DNA of 18,080 bases from Chloroflexi bacterium RBG_19FT_COMBO_55_16. GTDB lineage: Bacteria > Chloroflexota > Anaerolineae > Anaerolineales > UBA4823. The position numbers were made by a program, and so were the translations under genes. Below the pieces are notes generated by a model. That model did no database searches and was not told the origin of the DNA. It saw only the letters and a program-made list of their open reading frames with translations. The DNA lies in assembly GCA_001795335.1 (NCBI GenBank), contig MGOK01000117.1, positions 53,538-71,617 of the forward strand, written 5' to 3'. Positions 1-7,307 of the stretch are shown piece by piece. How positions within the stretch are numbered: the stretch's first letter is position 1; each line of letters opens with the position of its first letter.

Positions 1-459
1 GCCAATGATAACTGTCCCGGACAGGTGGTGATCTCTGGGGCTGCTCCTGCGCTGGAACGCGCTTTAGCCCTGGCCGAGCAAGCCGGTGCACGCCGCGCGG
101 TTCGGCTAGCTGTCAGTATCGCCGCGCATTCGCCCCTGATGGCGCACGCCCAGACCGCCTTTAATCAAGCAGTCAACGCAGCCCCGATCATCGATCCTGA
201 AATCCCCATTATTGGAAATGTGATCGCCACCCCTCTCAATAAAGCATCCCAGGTTCGCTCGGATTTGCAAGCCCAGCTTAATTCCCGTGTTCGCTGGACT
301 GAATCGATCCAATTCATGCTCGCTCAAGGCATAACCACCTTCCTGGAGATCGGCAACAACTCGGTTCTGACTGGCTTACTCAAACGCATCGACCGCCAGG
401 CGCAAGGCATCCCCCTCGGTACTCCCGAAGACTTCGATAAGCTCTCGCAAATCCTGTGA
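1..459 (+). CDS. fabD: Malonyl-CoA:ACP transacylase, C-terminal part (partial at left edge)
   Basis: FabD moves the malonyl group from CoA to acyl carrier protein for cytoplasmic fatty acid synthesis. The reading frame is open from base 1, so the start and the nucleophile GXSXG motif lie outside the window; 152 residues are visible. The visible part begins with a segment close to the family's PGQVVISG signature. It carries the catalytic-dyad histidine at visible residue 43 (context SIAAHSPLM), and near the end a segment EIGNNSVLTGLLKRI that corresponds to the family's GPGxVLTGLxKRI. Its place immediately before fabG supports the call, since fabD-fabG is a standard fatty acid synthesis order. 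No acpP lies between them here. The rest of the protein would be left of the window. Confidence is high because both sequence and context agree. Confidence 0.93.
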   Translation, partial: ANDNCPGQVVISGAAPALERALALAEQAGARRAVRLAVSIAAHSPLMAHAQTAFNQAVNAAPIIDPEIPIIGNVIATPLNKASQVRSDLQAQLNSRVRWTESIQFMLAQGITTFLEIGNNSVLTGLLKRIDRQAQGIPLGTPEDFDKLSQIL

Positions 460-513
460 GCCAAACTTCCTCACTCCCATTTCGGATGACTGTTCACTGA
501 TCACCGAGAAAGG

Positions 514-519
514 TATAAT
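514..519 (+). promoter_or_regulatory. Candidate -10 element upstream of fabG
   Basis: A perfect TATAAT sits 28 nt before the fabG ATG, in the 88-nt gap after fabD. The hexamer at 491-496 (TGTTCA), 17 nt upstream, is only a weak -35. A transcript starting about 7 nt downstream would have a short leader that still includes the fabG Shine-Dalgarno. This suggests fabG and the genes after it can be transcribed independently of fabD. It is inferred from the consensus match and spacing only. Confidence 0.4.
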
Positions 520-547
520 TGCTTTACCTTCAACCAAGGAGCCCATC

Positions 548-1312
548 ATGTCCCCTCTTTCCGGCCTTTCCCTGGAAGGTCGAGTCGCTCTAGTCACCGG
601 CGCCTCTCGCGGCATTGGCCGGGCGATCGCTGTTGAGTTAGCCCAGCGCGGGGCAGCTGTGATCGTGAATTACCAGCACTCAGCTCAGGCGGCAGGGGAA
701 GTTGTTGATAACATCCAGGTAAATGGCGGTCGCGCTCGTGCCCTCCAGGCGGATGTCGCTGATTACAACCAAGCCCAAGCCTTGGTTAAATCCACTCTTG
801 ACGTCTTCGCAGGATTGGACATTTTAGTCAACAACGCAGGCATCACGCGTGACAACCTGATCATGATGATGAGCGAACAGGATTGGGATGCCGTGTTGTC
901 CACCAATCTCAAGAGCGCCTTTAGTTGCTCGAAAGCTGCCGTACGCTACATGATGCGTAAACGGTATGGACGGATAATAAACATCACTTCTGTGGCAGGC
1001 CAGATGGGTAACGCTGGTCAGACAAACTATTCCGCCTCGAAAGCCGGACAAATCGGCTTCACGAAAGCCTTGGCCCGCGAAGTCGCCTCCCGAAATATCA
1101 CCGTCAACGCGGTTGCTGCCGGGTACATCGACACCGACATCTGGGCCGGGGTACCCGAAGAAGCCCGCCAGCTCGCTCTTTCCTTAATTCCGTTGGGTCG
1201 TAAAGGAGAGCCCCAGGAAATCGCCGATGCGGTAGCCTTCCTCGCTTCAGACCAGGCTGCTTATATCACGGGACAGATCCTTGGTGTAGATGGTGGGATG
1301 ACAATGATGTAA
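548..1312 (+). CDS. fabG: 3-oxoacyl-ACP reductase FabG (SDR family)
   Basis: FabG is an NADPH-dependent ketoreductase that reduces 3-oxoacyl-ACP to 3-hydroxyacyl-ACP in each elongation cycle. The 254-residue product has the usual length of a classical short-chain dehydrogenase. Seen in it are the TGASRGIG nucleotide-binding loop (residues 17-24), NNAG (95-98), catalytic N120, S148, Y161 and K165 (YSASK), and a C-terminal GQILGVDGG segment typical of FabG. The ATG is preceded by an AAGGAG ribosome site. It follows fabD, which favours FabG over another SDR, though many SDR enzymes share these motifs. The Asp23 gene begins 23 nt after its stop, so the genes are probably co-transcribed. Confidence 0.94.
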   Translation: MSPLSGLSLEGRVALVTGASRGIGRAIAVELAQRGAAVIVNYQHSAQAAGEVVDNIQVNGGRARALQADVADYNQAQALVKSTLDVFAGLDILVNNAGITRDNLIMMMSEQDWDAVLSTNLKSAFSCSKAAVRYMMRKRYGRIINITSVAGQMGNAGQTNYSASKAGQIGFTKALAREVASRNITVNAVAAGYIDTDIWAGVPEEARQLALSLIPLGRKGEPQEIADAVAFLASDQAAYITGQILGVDGGMTMM

Positions 1313-1335
1313 AGTACGATCGCCGGAGGAGGATT

Positions 1336-1707
1336 ATGCCAGACTATCCTGCAACACCTGGAAAAACAACTGTTGCTATCGATGTTTTGTTGACTATCGC
1401 TCGGCTGACAACCCTTAGTGTGTCTGGGGTTAGCCGGATGAGCCGGATTCCCACCAGTGGAGTCAGAGGCATCCTAAAACGCCGCCAGATAGAAGATGGC
1501 GTCAGAATCGATATCAAGGACGACTCGGTGTACGCCGATATCTATGTTATCTTACAAAACGACGTTAACATCCGTGATATTTGTCGCAATATCCAAATTG
1601 AAGTTGCACGTGCAATCTCAGACATGATCGGTATGCAGGTCGGTCACATCAACATTCATGTCGAAGATATCGATTATCCAATTGAGACTGAACCGGATCC
1701 TGTATGA
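1336..1707 (+). CDS. Asp23/Gls24 family protein
   Basis: This is a 123-residue protein of the Asp23/Gls24 (DUF322) family, small cytoplasmic or membrane-associated proteins linked to the cell envelope in Gram-positive bacteria. The family pattern is visible: an N-terminal beta-strand/helix segment (TTVAIDVLLTIARLTTLSVSG), a glycine-rich middle, the DDSVYADIYVIL strand, and a C-terminal helix ending with VGHINIHVEDIDY, where family members usually have VxxVNVxVxxV. A strong GGAGGAGG ribosome site precedes the ATG. The stop overlaps the nusB start (ATGA). An Asp23-type gene next to nusB is a known arrangement in Firmicutes (yqhY-nusB), which supports the call. Its precise job is not known from sequence. 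Confidence 0.85.
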   Translation: MPDYPATPGKTTVAIDVLLTIARLTTLSVSGVSRMSRIPTSGVRGILKRRQIEDGVRIDIKDDSVYADIYVILQNDVNIRDICRNIQIEVARAISDMIGMQVGHINIHVEDIDYPIETEPDPV

Positions 1708-2144
1708 AAGCCCGCACTAGGGCGCGTGGTGTTGCCCTGCAAGCACTTTTTGAAATTGATATCACGGGGCATCTCCCAGCCAGGGTGATCGAAGATCGGT
1801 TCAACGATGAGGCGCTGGATGAAAAGATGGCCGATTTTGCCCGCGAAATCGTCACCGGCGTCTGGCCCATTGTCGCTGTGTTGGATCAATTTATCGCTGC
1901 ACACGCTACAGAGTGGCCGCTCGACCAGGTGGCTGTGATCGACCGCAATATCCTGCGCATCGCCTTATGGGAATTCGCAGTTTGTGAGAAGATTCCGATA
2001 AAAGTGGCGATCAATGAGGCAGTGGAACTTGCTAAAGTTTACGGTTCAGACAGCACGCCTCGCTTTGTAAATGGAGTCTTAGGTAGCCTGGCTGCCCACC
2101 AAAATGAAATTCGCCAATCCTTCAAACACCTTTCCTCACCATAA
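1704..2144 (+). CDS. nusB: Transcription antitermination factor NusB
   Basis: NusB binds boxA RNA with ribosomal protein S10 and takes part in antitermination of rRNA operons. The 146-residue product has the family length. It begins with the typical RTRARGVALQALFEID helix, where the family has RxxARxxALQxLYxxD. The diagnostic second half is present: a DRNILRIALWE segment matching the usual DRxILRxAxxE, then IPIKVAINEAVELAKVYG and FVNGVLGSLA. Translation is probably coupled to the upstream Asp23 gene through the 4-nt ATGA overlap. The tatB gene starts 9 nt after the stop. Confidence 0.96.
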   Translation: MKARTRARGVALQALFEIDITGHLPARVIEDRFNDEALDEKMADFAREIVTGVWPIVAVLDQFIAAHATEWPLDQVAVIDRNILRIALWEFAVCEKIPIKVAINEAVELAKVYGSDSTPRFVNGVLGSLAAHQNEIRQSFKHLSSP

Positions 2145-2153
2145 ACGTCCAAA

Positions 2154-2558
2154 ATGGAAATTTTCGGTATCGGTCCGCTGGAATTAATCTTCATCATTTT
2201 GATTGCCATGATTGTTCTCGGCCCATCCGATATGGTTAAGGCCGGTCGAACGATCGGGAAATTTCTTCACCAACTCGTCACTTCTCCAACCTGGCGGACT
2301 TTCACCCGTGCATCCAGAGATTTACGCCACCTGCCCAATAAACTGATCCGTGAAGCTGGATTAGAAGAGGATATTAAGGAAATAAATCAAGCAGTTAAGC
2401 AAGCTACCCCCTCAGGAATAGGATCTGACATCGATCAATGGCAAAAAGACGTCTCACCCTGGACCACGCCACCCCAGACGATCGGTACTCCCCCCACTCC
2501 TCCAGCTTCTTCTGACCCGGCTGACGCTTCCACGGAACCATCTGTAGAAGAAGGCTAA
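2154..2558 (+). CDS. tatB: Sec-independent translocase subunit TatB (TatA/B family)
   Basis: TatA/B proteins are single-span membrane subunits of the twin-arginine translocase. The 134-residue product has the expected build: a short N-terminus, one membrane helix (about residues 8-23) with an acidic residue near its start (E10), a VLGP hinge (21-24), an amphipathic helix, then a low-complexity Pro/Ser/Thr tail ending in acidic residues. A Leu-Gly-Pro hinge is more like TatB than TatA, which usually has a Phe-Gly hinge, and the gene directly precedes tatC. I therefore call TatB, though the A/B split is not always clear in this phylum. There is no clear Shine-Dalgarno, so translation may be coupled to nusB, 9 nt upstream. 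No separate tatA is visible in the window. Confidence 0.85.
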   Translation: MEIFGIGPLELIFIILIAMIVLGPSDMVKAGRTIGKFLHQLVTSPTWRTFTRASRDLRHLPNKLIREAGLEEDIKEINQAVKQATPSGIGSDIDQWQKDVSPWTTPPQTIGTPPTPPASSDPADASTEPSVEEG

Positions 2559-2561
2559 CCT

Positions 2562-3428
2562 ATGCGCAAATTGTTGCGCGCCATTTGGCGTCTGATTACC
2601 ATCCCATTTCGCTGGATCAGGACAATCCTTCGCGAGGTTCGCCAGTTCTTCACCGAAGAACCTGAGGACGCCCCCTTGGCAGATTCGATCCAAAAAGCTG
2701 TTGAAAATCCTCAGAGCATCCTGATCCACATCGACGCCCTCCGCAAGCACCTCATGCGGGCTGTCGCGGCCCTGGCTTTAACGACCATCTTTTCCTTCGC
2801 CTTCGCCTCTCGCATTATCGATATCCTTGCCCAGCCTGTCGGTGGGATTAAAGGCTTGGTAGCCATCGATCCTACCGAGCCGATTGGTGTTTTTATGCGC
2901 GTGTCCCTCCTTTCGGGTTTTGCCCTGGCATTACCATATATTGCCCTCGAATTGTGGTTGTTCGCCGCCCCGGGTCTGGGGCGCGACTCGCGTATCTTCG
3001 GCCTGGCAGCCATCCCCATCACCACTCTCTTCTTCTTGGGAGGCGTAGCGTTTGCTTATTTTGTTATGCTGCCTACCGCCATCCCATTTTTAGTAAATTT
3101 TATGGGAATGACCAGTGAGCTTCGCCCCGCCTCATACATTCGCTTCATTACCGGGATCATGTTTTGGATCGGCGTTGCCTTTCAATTTCCCCTGGTAATC
3201 TATGTCTTAGCCCGCCTCGGAATAATCCGTGCCCGGGTCTTAGCCAGTCAATGGCGACTGGCGATCGTGTTGATAGCCGTAATATCTGCCGCGATCACAC
3301 CAACCGTAGATCCGGTCAATATGGCTCTGGTGATGGGACCGATGATCGGCTTATACTTTCTCAGTATCGGTTTTGCATTTTTCGCCCAACGTGGTCGCGA
3401 AACCAGAACAGCCAATAAGCCCGCGTGA
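2562..3428 (+). CDS. tatC: Sec-independent translocase subunit TatC
   Basis: TatC is the six-span core subunit that recognises twin-arginine signal peptides. The 288-residue product has about six hydrophobic segments from residue 65 on. Family landmarks are an HxxxLR segment (H56-R61), the LWLFAAPGL cytoplasmic loop (131-139), GVAFAYFVMLP (161-171), and a late AAITPTVDP segment. Two things are odd. A basic N-terminal extension of about 55 residues precedes the usual start. Aligned by eye to E. coli TatC, the two glutamates of the signal-peptide site are replaced: E15 by A59 and E103 by S143, each with an Asp one residue earlier (D58, D142). The gene begins 3 nt after tatB and ends 6 nt before the lyase gene. 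Confidence 0.92.
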   Translation: MRKLLRAIWRLITIPFRWIRTILREVRQFFTEEPEDAPLADSIQKAVENPQSILIHIDALRKHLMRAVAALALTTIFSFAFASRIIDILAQPVGGIKGLVAIDPTEPIGVFMRVSLLSGFALALPYIALELWLFAAPGLGRDSRIFGLAAIPITTLFFLGGVAFAYFVMLPTAIPFLVNFMGMTSELRPASYIRFITGIMFWIGVAFQFPLVIYVLARLGIIRARVLASQWRLAIVLIAVISAAITPTVDPVNMALVMGPMIGLYFLSIGFAFFAQRGRETRTANKPA

Positions 3429-3434
3429 GGTTCT

Positions 3435-4325
3435 ATGCATGCCCGCCGCGCCCTGCTCTACATGCCCGGTGATGATTTCCGCAAAATCCGTAAGGCGACT
3501 ACTTTAGGAGTAGACTGCATCTGTATGGATATGGAAGATGGTGTTGCAGTTAATCGTAAAGCCGTGGCGCGCGAGACGATTGTCTCCGCTCTACATACGC
3601 TCGATTTCGGCCAGTCGGAGCGCTTAGCCCGCATCAACGCTATCGGGTCAGGGCTGGAAAGCGACGATCTCCACAGTGTGTTGCCGCACCGACCGGATGG
3701 CATCGTCATTCCTAAAGTGGACACAGCTAATCAAATCTTGTGGGTTAACGAACAGATCGCTTCCACTGAGACTGAATATGGTTGGCCTGAAGGATCGATT
3801 ATCCTGATCGCCATCATCGAGACTGCGCGCGGCATTATCAACCTGCCAACGATTGCTCAGGCTACCCCCCGGCTAAAGGCGTTGATTTTCGGGGCTGAAG
3901 ATCTGGCAGGTGATATTGGCGCGCTGCGGACTGGCGAGGGTTGGGAGGTATTTTATGCTCGCAGCGCGGTCGTGACCCACGCTGCGGCCTTCGAACTGCA
4001 AGCCATAGACATGGTTTTTATCGATTTCCATGACATCGAAGGGCTGCGCCGAGAGGCACAACAAGGAGCTCAGATGGGCTTTGCCGGCAAGCAGATCATC
4101 CACCCAAACCAGGTAGAATCAGTCCAACAGGCGTTTACCCCCGATGACGAATCCATCGCCAGGGCGTTGTACATTTTGGAAGCTTTCGCCAGTCATCAAG
4201 AGGCCGGACTGGGTGCCTTTGCCCTGGATGGAAAGATGATCGACGCTCCGAGCGTCAAAGCCGCCGAACACGTCCTCGCCCGCGCCCGGGCAGCTGGTAA
4301 GATCAAAGGCAATGGTCATCCGTAA
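3435..4325 (+). CDS. HpcH/HpaI-type CoA-ester lyase (CitE/malyl-CoA lyase-like)
   Basis: The 296-residue protein belongs to the CitE-like branch of the HpcH/HpaI aldolase family, Mg-dependent TIM barrels that cleave or form C-C bonds in 3-hydroxyacyl-CoA esters such as malyl-CoA or citramalyl-CoA. Family motifs are visible: a start RRALLYMPGDD, MDMEDGV (31-37), an Arg in ARINA (R66), the metal-binding IIETARG glutamate (E129), FGAEDLAGDIG (152-162), GKQIIHP (218-224), and a late ALDGKMIDAPSVKAAE segment. The substrate cannot be read from sequence; citramalyl-CoA, malyl-CoA and methylmalyl-CoA are all possible. It is only 6 nt from tatC, so it probably shares that transcript. It also lies just upstream of the thiolase-fold/DUF35 genes, which likewise point to acyl-CoA chemistry. 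Confidence 0.88.
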   Translation: MHARRALLYMPGDDFRKIRKATTLGVDCICMDMEDGVAVNRKAVARETIVSALHTLDFGQSERLARINAIGSGLESDDLHSVLPHRPDGIVIPKVDTANQILWVNEQIASTETEYGWPEGSIILIAIIETARGIINLPTIAQATPRLKALIFGAEDLAGDIGALRTGEGWEVFYARSAVVTHAAAFELQAIDMVFIDFHDIEGLRREAQQGAQMGFAGKQIIHPNQVESVQQAFTPDDESIARALYILEAFASHQEAGLGAFALDGKMIDAPSVKAAEHVLARARAAGKIKGNGHP

Positions 4326-4441
4326 TTTATTACCAAGACAAGTTCGATATCTGTTTGTGCTTAGCGGGCTAGCGACAGGACTGTCAAACGATAAATCTGG
4401 GAAATCTGCGTAATCCTTGTCCCAACTTAAGAGGAGTTTAT
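4326..4441 (+). other. Gap before the thiolase-fold operon
   Basis: This 116-nt gap, the largest between genes in the window, separates the lyase gene from the thiolase-fold/DUF35 genes. It contains a ribosome site (AAGAGGAG) at its end and a short dyad GACAG-GA-CTGTC. I see no convincing -10/-35 pair and no terminator, so whether the four-gene unit has its own promoter is undecided. Confidence 0.5.
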
Positions 4442-5593
4442 ATGAATGAACGCGTCGCGATCGTCGGAATAGGATGGGCCGGGTTCCGGCCTGTCACCCC
4501 AGAGGTTTCTTACAAAGAACTCATGTATGCCGCAGCTGTGCGGGCTTACGCCGATGCAGGCGTTGATCCACTCCGTGACATTGACAGCTTTATAACTGTC
4601 GCAGAAGATTTCCATGAAGGCACCAGCATCTTTGACGAATACACGCCCGATCAGCTCGGCGCGGTACTGAAACCGATGCACACCATCGCTGGTGACGGTC
4701 TACACGGCCTGGCAGCCGCGTACATGTTGGTTCGTACTGGACAATTCTCGATAGTCGCCGTGGAAGGGCATAGCAAAGCCTCGAACATCTTGACTTTACC
4801 TGAAATTACTGCCTATGCGCAAGACCCGGTGCTCAACCGCCCGCTCCGCCTTAACACCCATTTCGTCGCCGGGCTGGAAATGAACCGTTTCCTTTACGAT
4901 ACAGGCACATCCCTAGAACAATGCGCCGCGGTCACAGCGAAAAACCGACGCAACGCCCTGGATAACCCCTCGGCTGCCTATGGCGCTGACCTGACCCTCG
5001 CAGAGGTCATGGATAGCCAGTTTCTTGCCTGGCCGTTAAGCCGCCACCAGGTTGCTGAACACGCTGACGGAGCTATCGTCATGGTGTTAGCAGCGGAGGA
5101 GACCGCCCGCCGGTTGACTGACTATCCAGTCTGGATCCTTGGTGCCGGGTGGTGCAGTGACTCGCCCTCCCTGGAAAATAGAGACTGGGGGCAGGCAGTG
5201 TACGCCCACCAGGCAGCTGGCATGGCATATCGTCAGGCTGGCATTCGCAGCCCGCAAGCTGCAATAGACTTCGCTGAAGTAGATGATACCTACGCTTATA
5301 AAGAGCTGCAATCCCTGGAAGCCTTGGGGCTAGTTCCTGCTGGCTCGGCTGGTCTGCTTACCGAAGAGGGCGCCACGCAGCCAGATGGTGAACTACCTGT
5401 GAACGTCTCCGGTGGCAGCCAGGGTATGGGGAACTTGTTGGATGCTACCGGTCTGGCGCGTGCTTTGGAAGTGGTAGTGCAATTGCGGGGAGAAGCCGGA
5501 CCTCGCCAATTGAAAGACATCCAAATCGGATTAGCTCAGTCCTGGCGCGGCGTACCGACCGCTAGTGGAGCGGTTGTCATTTTGAGCAACTGA
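4442..5593 (+). CDS. Thiolase-fold protein A, lacking thiolase catalytic residues
   Basis: The 383-residue product has the overall pattern of SCP2-type thiolases: a VAIVGIGWAGF start, an EMNR/NRRNALDNP segment (146-176), ADGAIVMVLAAEE (208-220), a VSGGSQGMG turn (322-330) and QLRGEAGPRQ (347-356). The residues that make a thiolase work are missing in my motif alignment. The nucleophile Cys position reads Gly (G86, context GDGLHG), the HDCF motif reads DDTY (281-284), and the GHP histidine is Asn (N331). It is therefore unlikely to be a conventional thiolase. It is followed 16 nt later by a paralogue and then two DUF35 genes, so the four products probably form a complex. A good AGAGGAG ribosome site precedes the ATG. 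The reaction is unknown. Confidence 0.85.
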   Translation: MNERVAIVGIGWAGFRPVTPEVSYKELMYAAAVRAYADAGVDPLRDIDSFITVAEDFHEGTSIFDEYTPDQLGAVLKPMHTIAGDGLHGLAAAYMLVRTGQFSIVAVEGHSKASNILTLPEITAYAQDPVLNRPLRLNTHFVAGLEMNRFLYDTGTSLEQCAAVTAKNRRNALDNPSAAYGADLTLAEVMDSQFLAWPLSRHQVAEHADGAIVMVLAAEETARRLTDYPVWILGAGWCSDSPSLENRDWGQAVYAHQAAGMAYRQAGIRSPQAAIDFAEVDDTYAYKELQSLEALGLVPAGSAGLLTEEGATQPDGELPVNVSGGSQGMGNLLDATGLARALEVVVQLRGEAGPRQLKDIQIGLAQSWRGVPTASGAVVILSN

Positions 5594-5595
5594 AT

Positions 5596-5600
5596 AGGAG
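5596..5600 (+). promoter_or_regulatory. Ribosome binding site deciding the start of thiolase-fold protein B
   Basis: AGGAG lies 9 nt before the ATG at 5610 but only 3 nt before the alternative GTG at 5604. The spacing favours the ATG start. Confidence 0.75.
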
Positions 5601-5609
5601 AGCGTGATT

Positions 5610-6776
5610 ATGTCAAAGCGAAAAGTCGCTGTTGTCGGGGCCGGGATGACAAGGTTTGTCCGCCGTGCCCAGGAAACCGGAAAGGAACTCTCCTGGCAGG
5701 CAGTTCGTATGGCGCTTGAATCCTGCGAAATGACGATGGACGATATCGAAGCGGTTTGCCTAGGAACCGCTCCAGACGCTTTCGATGGCGTACATATGAA
5801 AGGAGAATACCTGAGTGATGGCGCTGGCGCCTGGCGTAAACCTTACATGCGCTCGTATGTTGGCGGTGGTACCGGCGTCTTTGTTCCCATCCAAGCCTGG
5901 TATCATATCGCCTCTGGGCTTTTCGATGTCTGCCTGGTGGTCGCCGAAGAGAAAATGTCGAGTTTTTATCCCCATGCTCAGGCTGCTTTCCTGACCATCT
6001 TCGACCATACCACCGAACGACCGCTTAAGCCCAATCTGTTGTGGATCTTCGCTCTGGAAATGAACCGTTATATGCATACCTACGGCATTTCTAAGGCCGA
6101 CATCGCCCAAGTAGCTGTAAAAAATAAACGCAATGCCGCTGACCATCCATGTGCTCTCCTCGGTGATAAAAACATCACTGTAGAAGACGTGCTTAATTCC
6201 GAACTGCTTGCCTGGCCGGTCAACCGGCTGGATGTCAGCCCAGTCTCTGATGGAGCCGTCGCCCTGGTCCTGGCTGCGGAACACGTCGCCAAGCGCATCA
6301 CCGATAAACCGGTCTGGATCGAGGGCGTCGGCTGGAGTCTTGATACAGCCCACTGGACCAACCGCGACCTGGCTTATCCACGCTACGTCGAATACGCCGC
6401 TCGCATGGCCTACGAGATGGCCGGTATCAAAGAACCCCGCAAAGAGATTCACATCGTCGAACCATACGATCCCTTCGACTACAAAGAGCTCCACCACCTG
6501 GAAGGATTGCTGCTGGCTGACCGCGGCCAGGCTCCTCAGCTGGTCGCCGATGGGGTCACATTACGGGATGGGGATATGCCGGTGTGCCCCTCGGGTGGCC
6601 TGTTGGGAGTCGGCAACCCAATCGCTGCCGCTGGTTTAATGAAAATCGCAGAGCTTTTCTGGCAATTGCGTGGCGAAGCCGGTGCCCGTCAGGTCCCAGG
6701 CCAACCCAAGCGCGGTCTGGCCCAGGCCTGGGGTGATTTGATGCAGGTTGGTACTGTAGTGATCATGGGTCGCTGA
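5610..6776 (+). CDS. Thiolase-fold protein B, lacking thiolase catalytic residues
   Basis: The 388-residue protein is a paralogue of the preceding one; shared blocks include ALEMNR, KNKRNAADHP, ELLAWP and QLRGEAGARQ. It has the thiolase pattern (VAVVGAGMTRF start, VVAEEKMS, PSGGLLGVGNP) but not the catalytic set. The nucleophile position reads Gly (G86, context GGGTG), HDCF reads YDPF (286-289), and the GHP histidine is Asn (N336). The Tyr in the HDCF position resembles what I recall of Ltp-type steroid side-chain aldolases, which reuse this fold for retro-aldol cleavage. The ATG at 5610 is preferred over GTG at 5604 because of ribosome-site spacing. A DUF35 gene starts 9 nt after the stop. 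Other possibilities are an acyl-CoA-binding or structural partner of protein A. Confidence 0.85.
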   Translation: MSKRKVAVVGAGMTRFVRRAQETGKELSWQAVRMALESCEMTMDDIEAVCLGTAPDAFDGVHMKGEYLSDGAGAWRKPYMRSYVGGGTGVFVPIQAWYHIASGLFDVCLVVAEEKMSSFYPHAQAAFLTIFDHTTERPLKPNLLWIFALEMNRYMHTYGISKADIAQVAVKNKRNAADHPCALLGDKNITVEDVLNSELLAWPVNRLDVSPVSDGAVALVLAAEHVAKRITDKPVWIEGVGWSLDTAHWTNRDLAYPRYVEYAARMAYEMAGIKEPRKEIHIVEPYDPFDYKELHHLEGLLLADRGQAPQLVADGVTLRDGDMPVCPSGGLLGVGNPIAAAGLMKIAELFWQLRGEAGARQVPGQPKRGLAQAWGDLMQVGTVVIMGR

Positions 6777-6785
6777 GGAGGTTAA

Positions 6786-7307
6786 ATGACATCAAATATC
6801 AAGAACTTTCCGGGAACATCCTTGAGTGAACAGGATATTGTCGATGGGAAAATTTTTTCCCTGCATGACAGTATGCGTGCTGACTTCGGCTGGGATACTG
6901 GCGTCGCAGTCGGCAGCTATCTAGCCGCCCTCAAAGAGGGCGTGATCCTCGGAGCACGCTGCCGTCACTGTCGAAAAACAGTGGTCCCACCTCGCCAAGT
7001 CTGCGAATGGTGCTATCGCCCAATGAGCGATTACGTTCCTCTGCAAGATACAGGCATAGTGAATACCTTCTCTTTATGCTACGTGACCTGGGATGTGCAA
7101 CGAATCAAGGAACCCGAAATCCCAGCCGTCATCGAAATCGATGGCGCCTCTCCCTTGCACGGTATCCTCCATAAGTTGGGTGAAATTAACCCCCAAGAAG
7201 TGCGAATTGGGATGCGCGTTAAAGCTGTCTGGAAACCCACCGCAGAACGCATCGGAGCTATCACCGATATCCTGTATTTCAGGCCTAACCTGGAGAAACA
7301 GCCATGA
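6786..7307 (+). CDS. DUF35 (zinc ribbon/OB-fold acyl-CoA-binding) protein A
   Basis: The 173-residue protein has the DUF35 layout. A leading helical region is followed by a rubredoxin-like zinc ribbon with CxxC pairs at C59/C62 and C73/C76, then an OB-fold that ends with the typical AVWKPTAER...DILYFRP pattern. DUF35 proteins bind acyl-CoA and assemble with thiolase-fold partners; known cases include archaeal acetoacetyl-CoA thiolase/HMG-CoA synthase complexes and ChsH2 with Ltp2. The N-terminal 45 residues are longer than in minimal members and might contact the thiolase-fold partner. A strong GAGGAGG ribosome site overlaps the end of the upstream gene. The stop overlaps the next gene's ATG (ATGA), which suggests coupled, balanced production of the two DUF35 subunits. 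Confidence 0.88.
   Translation: MTSNIKNFPGTSLSEQDIVDGKIFSLHDSMRADFGWDTGVAVGSYLAALKEGVILGARCRHCRKTVVPPRQVCEWCYRPMSDYVPLQDTGIVNTFSLCYVTWDVQRIKEPEIPAVIEIDGASPLHGILHKLGEINPQEVRIGMRVKAVWKPTAERIGAITDILYFRPNLEKQP

Noticed and set aside
4372..4390. Short dyad GACAG-GA-CTGTC upstream of the thiolase-fold operon
   Set aside because: Five base pairs with a two-base centre is within chance expectation and is too weak to call a terminator or operator.
5760..6497. A 245-codon open frame on the minus strand
   Set aside because: It lies entirely antisense to thiolase-fold protein B, has no recognisable domain or ribosome site, and reflects codon bias of the real gene.
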